Origin: Clostridiales bacterium
Lineage (GTDB): Bacteria; Bacillota; Clostridia; Lachnospirales; Lachnospiraceae
NCBI GenBank assembly: GCA_018372435.1
Contig: JAHAJA010000024.1
Span: forward strand, 1-64,000
Reading direction: 5' to 3'
DNA length: 64,000 nucleotides
A program made the position numbers and the translations under genes. The notes under the pieces were generated by a model. That model ran no database searches, was not told where the DNA came from, and saw only the letters and a program-made list of their open reading frames with translations. Shown piece by piece: positions 52,872-61,032 of the stretch (position 1 is the stretch's first letter; each line of letters opens with the position of its first letter).

Positions 52872-53924
52872 ATGTTGAAAATTAATTTTGATTTTGAGGA
52901 ACTTTTAGGAGATATTATATCGTTTAATGGTCTATACATTGATTTTTTGGATTGTAATGAATATACGATTTGGTATTTAATTAGGCAAGCTGGCATCAAA
53001 AGTTTTTTACCTGTTTTAAATACAAAGGCATTTTATAATAATAAATCAAATATAGACGAAATTGGTTTTGGAATTTATAGGGATTTGAATCTAAAAGAGA
53101 TAAAAGATAATTTAGATAAGTATTATAATATCAAAATTGTACATTTTGATAAAACCAAAAGTAATTTTATTGACTTTATTAAAGATGGAATTAGTAAAAA
53201 ACAATTTATATTCACATTATACAACTTCTATTATGATACATTAGTAAGTGACCCCAAAATACATGATTTACACGGACATCCGGTCACTGGAATGGATGAT
53301 GAGCGAGACATTTTTTTAAGTCTACTACCGGGTAAATATGAAGTAAGGTTTGTCGATTTAGAAAGAATGCTTCGTGAATATATAGAGGTATCAAGTGAAG
53401 CTGAAAATTATTGTTTTTATTTGGACACTTCAAAGTTTAATTATCCAAATGATACAAAAGTATTAAATGTTATTCAAACTGATATTATAAATACCATAAA
53501 CGATTGGAAAGAAGAAATTGAATATTTCAATCAATATATTATTGAATTAAATAAAGTTATATCTTTTACTCAAGAGAACAAAAAAAATTTTGCTTTAAAA
53601 GAAAGATTACTATTTAATTCCATTATGGAAGGAATGCATGGTAATTTTATATTTAAACTGAGATTAATCTCTGAAAATTATAACGTTAGTACATATGATT
53701 TCGAAGAGGAATTTTTTAATAACAGAAAGCAAAGTATTATTATTTCAAATCTCTACAGAAAAGCAGCTGTAATCCTAGATGATGACGAAGCATATTTTAA
53801 TGATCTAATCCGCAGAATTTCCCAGAATATTTATAAGTTTTTCGTAGTTGAAAGCAGTGAAATTTTATATAAATTCAGAGAATTTATAAGAAAGGAGGGA
53901 ATTGTTGATGTTTTTGAGAATTAA
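52872..53924 (+). CDS. BtrH-like Cys-His protein (copy 2)
   Basis: 350 residues, strongly paralogous to the protein at 55023: both open with INFD-E-LLGD and place a Cys in F-L-x-C-x-EY (Cys28 here), followed by a W-x-x-RQ-G helix. The candidate catalytic His and Asp are in HGHPVTGMDDERDIFL. A helical C-terminal domain carries F-NRK-S-II--L near its end. The fold is inferred to be the papain/BtrH type from the Cys-His-Asp order. It lies between the VOC gene and the toroid gene and overlaps the latter by 17 bases. Confidence 0.6.
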   Translation: MLKINFDFEELLGDIISFNGLYIDFLDCNEYTIWYLIRQAGIKSFLPVLNTKAFYNNKSNIDEIGFGIYRDLNLKEIKDNLDKYYNIKIVHFDKTKSNFIDFIKDGISKKQFIFTLYNFYYDTLVSDPKIHDLHGHPVTGMDDERDIFLSLLPGKYEVRFVDLERMLREYIEVSSEAENYCFYLDTSKFNYPNDTKVLNVIQTDIINTINDWKEEIEYFNQYIIELNKVISFTQENKKNFALKERLLFNSIMEGMHGNFIFKLRLISENYNVSTYDFEEEFFNNRKQSIIISNLYRKAAVILDDDEAYFNDLIRRISQNIYKFFVVESSEILYKFREFIRKEGIVDVFEN

Positions 53925-54729
53925 TGAAGCTGTTAAATTCATTAATACTTTTGGAAATGAGTTTCAAAAAAAATATTATAGGTCTCTATTTGGAAATTAC
54001 AATATCGATCAAACCATAATGTATTTGGAAAAATTTCAAAATGCTGATGGGGGCTGGTTCCAGATTGATCCGGATTACAAGGGAACTGTTAGTAGTATAA
54101 CTTGCACAATGACGGCTTTTGGCAAGCTGGAACGATTAAATATTATGAAGTCACCTTTAATTGATAAATCAAAGCTATATTTACAAAAAAATCAAAAATG
54201 GGATGGCTTGTGGGACGAACCTGTTGAAATTTTAGATTTTGATCCACCCTATTGGTACTATCCAAGAATTAAAGAGAATCAAATTTGGTTTACCAATGGC
54301 ATGCTGCGTTATGTAATTTCTAGATGTCCAGACGAGGATATGATAAAGAGAGCAAAGAACTATTTAAAGTCATTTTGGCTAGGAGATAGGTTCCCAGGTT
54401 ATGATCATAATGACTGGATGGGTATTGTTAGTTTTTTCAATAGCGAAGATCCTAGTGAGAAATTGATATGGGAAAATTGTCTTAATAACCTGAATAAAAA
54501 TATTAGCAGATATGATTTGGCAGATGTAATATGGACATTGGAGTCTTGTTATTTTATTGGCTTATCCAAGTATGAACCAATTGTACAAAAAGCCTTAAAA
54601 ATATTAATGGAAGGTCAATTAGACGATGGTGGTTTTGGTACTGGATATGGAGAATTTCAGAGAGTCGATGTAACAATTGAAGCATTAGATTCTTTGGCCA
54701 ATTACGGAATTATTCCCAGATTTAAATGA
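53908..54729 (+). CDS. Alpha/alpha-toroid (prenyltransferase/squalene-cyclase repeat) protein
   Basis: 273 residues from the ATG at 53908, nine bases after AAAGGAGG. Repeats of the squalene-cyclase/prenyltransferase type are visible: YLEKFQNADGGWF near 47, LYLQKNQKWDGLW near 93, and LMEGQLDDGGFGTGYG near 238. No DXDD or DCTAE acid motif of active terpene cyclases is seen, and it is much shorter than those enzymes. Small toroids of this type occur in several bacterial gene clusters with unknown roles. Here it sits between BtrH-like proteins and an ACP, so a scaffold or a cyclisation role is possible. Confidence 0.7.
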   Translation: MFLRINEAVKFINTFGNEFQKKYYRSLFGNYNIDQTIMYLEKFQNADGGWFQIDPDYKGTVSSITCTMTAFGKLERLNIMKSPLIDKSKLYLQKNQKWDGLWDEPVEILDFDPPYWYYPRIKENQIWFTNGMLRYVISRCPDEDMIKRAKNYLKSFWLGDRFPGYDHNDWMGIVSFFNSEDPSEKLIWENCLNNLNKNISRYDLADVIWTLESCYFIGLSKYEPIVQKALKILMEGQLDDGGFGTGYGEFQRVDVTIEALDSLANYGIIPRFK

Positions 54730-54730
54730 G

Positions 54731-54976
54731 GTGAAGACGATTAAAGAGAAAATAAGAGATATATTAGATCATATGGATATATTATCCATACCAATTAATG
54801 ATCTTGAGAATGATGATTACTTATTGAATTATGGACTTCGATCAATAAACATTGTCTTATTTATAAAAAGCTTGGAGCAAAAATTTGGTTTTGAATTTTC
54901 AGATGATGACATGATACTTAATAATTTCAAAAGTATTAATGAGATTGAGAGGTTAGTCAAGAAATATATGAAATAG
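54731..54976 (+). CDS. Acyl carrier protein
   Basis: 81 residues with the phosphopantetheine Ser38 in YGLRSINIVLFI and an acidic helix II/III (FEFSDDDMILNNFKSI). GTG start one base after the previous stop, so translation is probably coupled. Its place between two BtrH-like proteins suggests it presents acyl groups to them. Confidence 0.87.
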   Translation: MKTIKEKIRDILDHMDILSIPINDLENDDYLLNYGLRSINIVLFIKSLEQKFGFEFSDDDMILNNFKSINEIERLVKKYMK

Positions 54977-55022
54977 GTACTTATTTCTGAGAGCAATAAG
55001 CGATGTTGAGGAGGTAACACTA

Positions 55023-56060
55023 ATGTCATATAGAATAAACTTTGACATTGAAACCCTACTTGGAGATACTGCCAATTCAGATTTTCTCGGTGTTGAGTTT
55101 CTTAATTGTTATGAATATAATCTCTGGCAAGTTATGCGACAAAGTGGAGTAAATGGCTATAAAGCAGCAATTAATACAAGAGCATTTCTAAAATATGATT
55201 ATGAAATTAATTCCTCCTTTAATATTAAACTTGCTGAAGAAAACGTAAAAATATTAAGGAAAAATTTAAAAAATTATTATGGAATTGAATTTATCACTTT
55301 TAATGATTCAGGTACAAAAAGTATGCATGAATTTATAACAAATGCTTTGGATAGTAATAGATTCGTGTATGTATTATATAGCCATTACCATGATTCGATA
55401 AATGATATTGGAATGGTTAAAAAAAAGAAAGTATATCATTCTACATTGCTTACTGGTTATGATGATAAAAGAAATGTTTATATTGTATTAGTTGATGGGC
55501 GATATAATATTGGATTTAAAGATCTTGACATTATGTATGAGTATTTTTCCAAATTGAAAGCTGAAACAAGGGATTTTAATGTATTCTACTTAAGTAAAGA
55601 AAATAAGAAGAGTATAGTAAAAAATGATATTTATACTGATATAAGTCAGGATATGAGTAATTTACTTCTTAATTGGGAAGATGAAATAAATTGCTACCAG
55701 TCAGTAATTAATAAATTAAAACAGCTCAATTTTTGTAAAGAATCAAATGATTATTTAAACAATTTAAGAATTTATTTTTATAAATTAAGATTAGGTTTTA
55801 ATGGTAATTTATATTTTAAATTAAAAGCCCTTGAAGAATTAACGGCATATTCCTTTAATAATTACTATGAGAAATTTCTTGAGAACCGTAAAAAAAGTGA
55901 AGTCATTGCAAATATGATTGGTAAACTTTTGGTGGATTTTAGTAGTGATAGATTGGAAAAAATTATTTGCAAAATCGATCAGGTTTTTTTACAAGATAGC
56001 TTTAAGCTGAAAAGTGAATTAGCTGAAATTATGAAATGTTTGAAACAAAGTAGTCTATAA
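55023..56060 (+). CDS. BtrH-like Cys-His protein (copy 3)
   Basis: 345 residues and a close paralogue of the protein at 52872. It opens INFDIETLLGD. Candidate Cys29 is in FLNCYEYNLWQVMRQSG, and the candidate His-Asp is in VYHSTLLTGYDDKRNVYIV. The helical C-terminus has FLENRKKSEVIANMIGKLL, equivalent to the copy 2 tail. GAGGAGG precedes the ATG. Flanked on both sides by ACP genes (54731 and 56097), the strongest positional hint that this family transfers carrier-bound acyl groups. Confidence 0.62.
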   Translation: MSYRINFDIETLLGDTANSDFLGVEFLNCYEYNLWQVMRQSGVNGYKAAINTRAFLKYDYEINSSFNIKLAEENVKILRKNLKNYYGIEFITFNDSGTKSMHEFITNALDSNRFVYVLYSHYHDSINDIGMVKKKKVYHSTLLTGYDDKRNVYIVLVDGRYNIGFKDLDIMYEYFSKLKAETRDFNVFYLSKENKKSIVKNDIYTDISQDMSNLLLNWEDEINCYQSVINKLKQLNFCKESNDYLNNLRIYFYKLRLGFNGNLYFKLKALEELTAYSFNNYYEKFLENRKKSEVIANMIGKLLVDFSSDRLEKIICKIDQVFLQDSFKLKSELAEIMKCLKQSSL

Positions 56061-56096
56061 TCAATAACCCTACCACCACGAACAAGGAGGAAATAA

Positions 56097-56381
56097 ATGA
56101 ATATTAATTTGGAGATAAAGAAAATAATTACTGATTTGGTTAACAAAGACAGAGAAGACAAAATTGATATTAAAAGTATTGATGAAAATGAAGAAATTTC
56201 TAAAAGTACAATAATTCAAATGGATTCAATCAAAGCAATTAAAGTAATCGTTGAGGTAGAAAAAAAGTTTAATATTACAGTGCCAGACGATGACTTAGAT
56301 TTAAATAATTTTAAAAGCGTTAATTCTATTTCTAATTATGTGATAACTCGTATGAAAATTGAAAATGTAAAGGAGAAATAA
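56097..56381 (+). CDS. Acyl carrier protein
   Basis: 94 residues. Phosphopantetheine Ser44 in IIQMDSIKAIKVI, followed by EVEKKFNITVPDDDLDL as helix II/III. The first 30 residues are charged and longer than in typical ACPs. AAGGAGG precedes the ATG. Its stop overlaps the start of the next BtrH-like gene by one base, so the pair is coupled. Confidence 0.87.
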   Translation: MNINLEIKKIITDLVNKDREDKIDIKSIDENEEISKSTIIQMDSIKAIKVIVEVEKKFNITVPDDDLDLNNFKSVNSISNYVITRMKIENVKEK

Positions 56382-57433
56382 TGATGTGGAAAATTCTTGA
56401 GAATGTTCAGACTAATAAAGATCAATGGTCAATTAGGGAGATTGATTGTTTTACAAAACCGCATGCACTTGCTATTGAATCGTTACTACCCAATAAGGGG
56501 TTATATGATTCTTACCTCTATTATTTAGCTCTTTCAAAAAGTTATGGATTTTGTCATAACTTTGAAGAAGGCCAGAATTGGGCATTTGATGTCCATCCAT
56601 TTGTATCTAATTTATTAGGTTTTAAATACGATAAACAAACATGTAAGAACGCTTCAGAGCTTAAGAAGTTTATTAAAGATAAAATAGATGCTGGACAACC
56701 TGTTTTAGTACCAGGTAATCTCAGAAACTTGTATTATTCCTGGTCTTATAAAACGACTGATGGATTACATATATTCTTAATTAAAGGCTACAATGAAGAG
56801 CTAGGGCTTTATTCAATTCAAGATTGTATGCATAATTTCGAATCAATTCCTGATTTTAATAAAACATCTCAAAGTTTTACGAGCTTCCTATTACCAATGA
56901 ATGTTTTAATCGATTGTTGGGAGGCCTTACATGAGTTTGATGAATTTTATTATTTAGGTTCTTATTACCTTGATAAAGCTATTACAATCGAAAAACCTGT
57001 TAGCGAACCTTATTATAGTTCCAATAAAGAAAAACTAGAATATTTTGCAAATTTTTCAACCTATGAACAACTCCCCTCTTATTTTCGAGAAATTAGTGTC
57101 TTTGGATCTAATATATCTAAATTAGATGTAAGTAGTAAAGCCGTGGATGAACAATTTAGAGAAGCTATGTTAGATATCTTTTTTGGTAGCAAAAGAGCAT
57201 GCTTGGCCATGGTAAAAGATTTGATTTCTGAATTTGTCGATGAAGAAAAAATGAGTATGATAAACAATCATATATCAAAGATTATAAGTGGTTGGGCTCA
57301 ATTTAAGGATCTATTTTATTTACATGCGTTGAGAGGTAACTTAAAGAATATTAATGAACTTGAATATGTTTATAAACCTATACTGGATATGGAGCAAGAA
57401 CTCATGGTGATAGTGAAAAAATGCATTAGTTGA
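56381..57433 (+). CDS. BtrH-like Cys-His acyltransferase (copy 4)
   Basis: 350 residues, more distant from copies 2 and 3. Candidate nucleophile Cys23 in IREIDCFTKPHALAIESLL; LVPGNLRNLYYSW near 108; candidate His-Asp in DGLHIFLIKGYNEELGLYSIQDC near 126-148. The helical C-terminus is as in the other copies. Two adjacent ATGs follow AAAGGAG. The Cys/His/Asp order is that of BtrH and other papain-like acyltransferases. Confidence 0.6.
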   Translation: MMWKILENVQTNKDQWSIREIDCFTKPHALAIESLLPNKGLYDSYLYYLALSKSYGFCHNFEEGQNWAFDVHPFVSNLLGFKYDKQTCKNASELKKFIKDKIDAGQPVLVPGNLRNLYYSWSYKTTDGLHIFLIKGYNEELGLYSIQDCMHNFESIPDFNKTSQSFTSFLLPMNVLIDCWEALHEFDEFYYLGSYYLDKAITIEKPVSEPYYSSNKEKLEYFANFSTYEQLPSYFREISVFGSNISKLDVSSKAVDEQFREAMLDIFFGSKRACLAMVKDLISEFVDEEKMSMINNHISKIISGWAQFKDLFYLHALRGNLKNINELEYVYKPILDMEQELMVIVKKCIS

Positions 57434-57554
57434 TAGAATAGAAATAAAAAGCTTCAATATTTTTTATATAGTGAGGCACTTAAAGATTTAATTAATGAAG
57501 AGTTACTATTTTACCTTATTTACTTTCTAAAAAAATTATAGTGGAGGATTTATT

Positions 57555-58214
57555 ATGGATAACGAAAAAATTTTTAGTGAACAAATGAGTTTAGGAGAAA
57601 GAATATCATCATTATATAAACAACCAGAAAAACTTATGGAGAATCTGCAAAAATATCCCACCATCCTTTTTCCAGTATTATTATTACTACTAGCTAGACC
57701 AATTTATTATTTAATTTGCTATCCTGGATATTTAGATTTTGTTAAAGAAATGTTTAATGTAACAAACGATGAACTATTGAACCAACAGGCTGTGACGGGA
57801 ATGTTTTTTGATGTTGGTATGCTATTTGCTGTCTGGATTATTAACACAACAGTAATGTATCTTTATTCAAAATTAATGAAGGGTAGTGGAACCTTTAAGC
57901 AGTTTTTTTCTACAAGTGGGTATGCGTATTTAGCAGTTATTCCAATGTTATTAATAATGACTGTAGGCTATTTTAATACTGGTAACTTAACAATGAATTT
58001 TTCACCTTCCATCTTTATAAAGGGATCAAAAGGAACAGCCATATATGGGATTCTACGAGGTTTTTGTGTATTCTCTATATACCAAAATATTATGATGGGA
58101 ATCGGTTTTTATAAAGTATCGAAACTTAGTAAAATAAAAAGTGCAGCAATAATAATCGTGATTTTCTTAAGTTGGGTTGCTTTTTATTTTCCAAGTTTAA
58201 AAAATATGGGTTAG
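57555..58214 (+). CDS. Yip1-like membrane protein
   Basis: 219 residues with about five transmembrane helices (for example TILFPVLLLLLARPIYYLI and AYLAVIPMLLIMTVGYF), resembling Yip1-domain proteins of Firmicutes. A cytoplasmic N-terminal segment of about 35 residues (LGERISSLYKQPEKLMENL) matches the usual pre-Yip1 region. It is the only membrane protein in the second block and may serve export, immunity or anchoring of the assembly enzymes. GGAGG precedes the ATG. Confidence 0.65.
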   Translation: MDNEKIFSEQMSLGERISSLYKQPEKLMENLQKYPTILFPVLLLLLARPIYYLICYPGYLDFVKEMFNVTNDELLNQQAVTGMFFDVGMLFAVWIINTTVMYLYSKLMKGSGTFKQFFSTSGYAYLAVIPMLLIMTVGYFNTGNLTMNFSPSIFIKGSKGTAIYGILRGFCVFSIYQNIMMGIGFYKVSKLSKIKSAAIIIVIFLSWVAFYFPSLKNMG

Positions 58215-58261
58215 TTATCCATGAGCAAAAATAATATATTGTAAGGAAGGAATGATGAAAT

Positions 58262-59167
58262 ATGACATCACAATTTGAATGGTCTAAAATACAACCTCCA
58301 GAGACAATTGAATCATCAAGGAAATATATATTTAATGATGATCTATTACCTTCTTTAATAAAATATATAGGAGTAAAAAAAGGAGATAAACTTGTCGACT
58401 TAGGTTGTGGGACAGGTACCTTCACAAGATATCTGGCAAAAGGTTTAGGAAAAGAATGTGAGGTTATTGGAGTAGACTCAGATAGGCAATATATCGAATA
58501 TGCTCAAAAAAAAGTGGTAGAAGAGGATTTAGTTGATTGCATAGATTTCATTGAATCAGATGTTTATCATCTTCCTTTTGAAGATGAAACCATTGATTCC
58601 ATAACTGACCATACCCTACTCATTAATCTAGATAATCCAGATCGATTTATTAAGGAAGAGCTCAGAGTATTAAAAAAAGGAGGAAGCATTTCTACATCAA
58701 CTTTCTTATTTAATTATTATCCGCCATCCAGAGCTATTAATAATCCCGAATTTGATCAGTTGCTAAAAATTCAACAAAAGGTTTATAAATTTTATAAAGA
58801 TCATATTTTTCCTAGATCGTTTCTTGAAGGTAATGAATTAAACATTTATTTAATGATGAAAAGGTACAAAGATCTTAATATTCAAGACATCCAAATAAAT
58901 GGTTTTTTTCCATTGTTTTCACCAGATGACTATAGAAATAAAGATATAAGGCGACAGTGGCTAAAAGAGCAATTAGCAGTACATAGCAATGATATAAAAG
59001 TGATACTCAGTAACCAAGAATATTTAGCTATATGCGGAATTGAAGAAAATGAGCTGAATTTGGCCCTTAAACTTTTAGAGGAAAGATATCATTATGAATT
59101 AGATAATACGACCTATATATTTACAAATAGTATGGAAGTTATCATATCAGGAAAAAAAGCCAACTAA
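58262..59167 (+). CDS. Class I SAM-dependent methyltransferase
   Basis: 301 residues. The SAM motif LVDLGCGTGTFTRYL is near residue 43, VIGVDSD near 70, the post-motif FIESDVYHLPFEDETID near 101, and VLKKGGSIS near 141. A C-terminal alpha-helical cap of about 120 residues distinguishes it from ubiquinone-type methyltransferases. Could N- or O-methylate the product. GGAAGGAATG precedes the ATG. Confidence 0.88.
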   Translation: MTSQFEWSKIQPPETIESSRKYIFNDDLLPSLIKYIGVKKGDKLVDLGCGTGTFTRYLAKGLGKECEVIGVDSDRQYIEYAQKKVVEEDLVDCIDFIESDVYHLPFEDETIDSITDHTLLINLDNPDRFIKEELRVLKKGGSISTSTFLFNYYPPSRAINNPEFDQLLKIQQKVYKFYKDHIFPRSFLEGNELNIYLMMKRYKDLNIQDIQINGFFPLFSPDDYRNKDIRRQWLKEQLAVHSNDIKVILSNQEYLAICGIEENELNLALKLLEERYHYELDNTTYIFTNSMEVIISGKKAN

Positions 59168-59241
59168 ACAATTAACATCATATCATTCGTTCTGGAATTG
59201 ATATCAATATAGCAAAAGTATCAGAGAGGCGGTTATTTAGA

Positions 59242-61017
59242 GTGAAAATAATGAAGAATATACTTGAAACAATTAATTTTAGAATGAATGAATATGGAAG
59301 TAAGGTTGCAATTTTTGATAATAATAAATCATTTACTTATAATGAATTAAATAATATGTCAGACTCTATTATGAATTATTTAAATGATAATGGTATTGAT
59401 ACTGAAGATATTGTAGTTATATATATGGAGAGATCCTATCTATCAGTATGTTCAACGTTAGGAATTTTGAAATCTGGTGCAGCTTTCTTACCGATTGATA
59501 CCAAAACTCCACTCGAAAGAATTCGGCAAATAATCAATTTATCAAAAGCTAAAATTGTATTGTCAGACCGAGATATTGATCTGGGGATAAAACAGATAAA
59601 TGTATTAGAAATTTTGAATTACAAAAAAGAAAGCCTCTTATTTCATAGAAGTATCAGCCCAAATAATTTGGCTTATGTAATATTTACTTCCGGATCAACG
59701 GGTCAACCAAAAGGGGTCATGATTGAGCATGGGGGAATGTTAAATCATATAAAGGAAAAAATCCGTATCTTGGAGATGGATTGTACTAGTATAGTTGCAC
59801 ATAATGCTTCAATTAGCTTTGATATATCTGTTTGGCAGATTATTGCAACCTTATATGTCGGTGGAACAATAGTAGTTTTTTCTGAAGATACCATTATGAA
59901 TGTAAGAAAATTTAATGATCTTTTATATGATAAAAAAATCTCTATTTTCGAGGCTGTTCCGACCTATCTTAATATTTTAATTGATGAGTTAAAAAAATAT
60001 CAGCGGGAGTTTATAGGCTTAAAGTATGTTCTATCAACAGGAGAGGAATTAACGAGTTCCCTTTGCCGAAAATGGTTTGATGTTTTCGAAAATATACTGC
60101 TTGTTAATGCTTACGGACCGACAGAAACTTCCGATGATATAACTCATTTTATATTGTATAAGGGTCAAGGCTATAATCAAATTCCCATAGGAACACCAAT
60201 TAAAGAAGCAAATTTTACGGTAGTAAATGAGCGAGGTGAGAGATGTCAAGTGGGAGAGAAAGGGGAACTTTTGGTAAGTGGTGTTTGTGTCGGACGAGGT
60301 TATATAAACAACGAAGCTGAAACTCAAAAATCCTTTTTTTATGATTCTGAAACTGGTGAAAAAGCATATCGAACAGGTGACATCGTATCCCTGAATGCCG
60401 ATGGAAATTATTACTACTTTGGGCGAAAAGATACCCAAATTAAAATTCGAGGTAATAGGGTAGACTTAATAGAAATAGAAAATACTTTGATGAATTATAC
60501 CGGTATTGATCTTGCAGTGGTTCTATTTAATGCAGAGATTAACTCATTAAATGCCTGTGTAGTGTCTAAAGTAGATATTGATTTAAATGCATTAAATAGT
60601 TATTTACGTGATATACTTCCGACTTATATGATTCCTTCTAATATAATTAAGGTTGAGGAAATTCCAGTAAACATAAATGGAAAAATAGATAAACAAAAAT
60701 TATCCATTATAGTTCAGGAATCTTTTTGTAAGAGAAACAAACTTGAACTTGAAACAAGTCATTCCGATAACATAATTCAAGATAAATTATTATGTATTAT
60801 AACAGATATATTGAAATGCGATAACTTAAAAGATTTCAATGACTGGAAAAATGATTTGCGTAAGATTGGTTTTGATTCTGCAAATTCTATTAATTTGGTT
60901 GTTAAGATTGAGGAATCCTTTAATTTCGAGTTTGAGGATCAACATTTAACACCTGAAAACTTATATGATTTTAATTATCTACTACATTATATAGAAAGTA
61001 AGATTCAGAAAAGATAA
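59242..61017 (+). CDS. NRPS adenylation-PCP didomain, diamino-acid-like pocket
   Basis: 591 residues: an A domain (about 1-500; TSGSTGQPKGVM, FDISVW, NAYGPTETSDD, YRTGDIV, NINGKIDKQKL) plus a PCP with Ser in IGFDSANSINLVV near 549. There is no condensation domain. Reading the pocket positions by alignment to GrsA gives D-I-W-E-L-T-A-D-D plus the invariant Lys. Extra acidic residues suit a basic side chain, and I recall a very similar code for 2,4-diaminobutyrate domains. With the SbnA/SbnB genes in the first operon, L-2,3-diaminopropionate is the likely substrate. GTG start at 59242 or ATG at 59251. Confidence 0.88.
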   Translation: MKIMKNILETINFRMNEYGSKVAIFDNNKSFTYNELNNMSDSIMNYLNDNGIDTEDIVVIYMERSYLSVCSTLGILKSGAAFLPIDTKTPLERIRQIINLSKAKIVLSDRDIDLGIKQINVLEILNYKKESLLFHRSISPNNLAYVIFTSGSTGQPKGVMIEHGGMLNHIKEKIRILEMDCTSIVAHNASISFDISVWQIIATLYVGGTIVVFSEDTIMNVRKFNDLLYDKKISIFEAVPTYLNILIDELKKYQREFIGLKYVLSTGEELTSSLCRKWFDVFENILLVNAYGPTETSDDITHFILYKGQGYNQIPIGTPIKEANFTVVNERGERCQVGEKGELLVSGVCVGRGYINNEAETQKSFFYDSETGEKAYRTGDIVSLNADGNYYYFGRKDTQIKIRGNRVDLIEIENTLMNYTGIDLAVVLFNAEINSLNACVVSKVDIDLNALNSYLRDILPTYMIPSNIIKVEEIPVNINGKIDKQKLSIIVQESFCKRNKLELETSHSDNIIQDKLLCIITDILKCDNLKDFNDWKNDLRKIGFDSANSINLVVKIEESFNFEFEDQHLTPENLYDFNYLLHYIESKIQKR

Positions 61018-61032
61018 GAAAGAGGGTGTATT

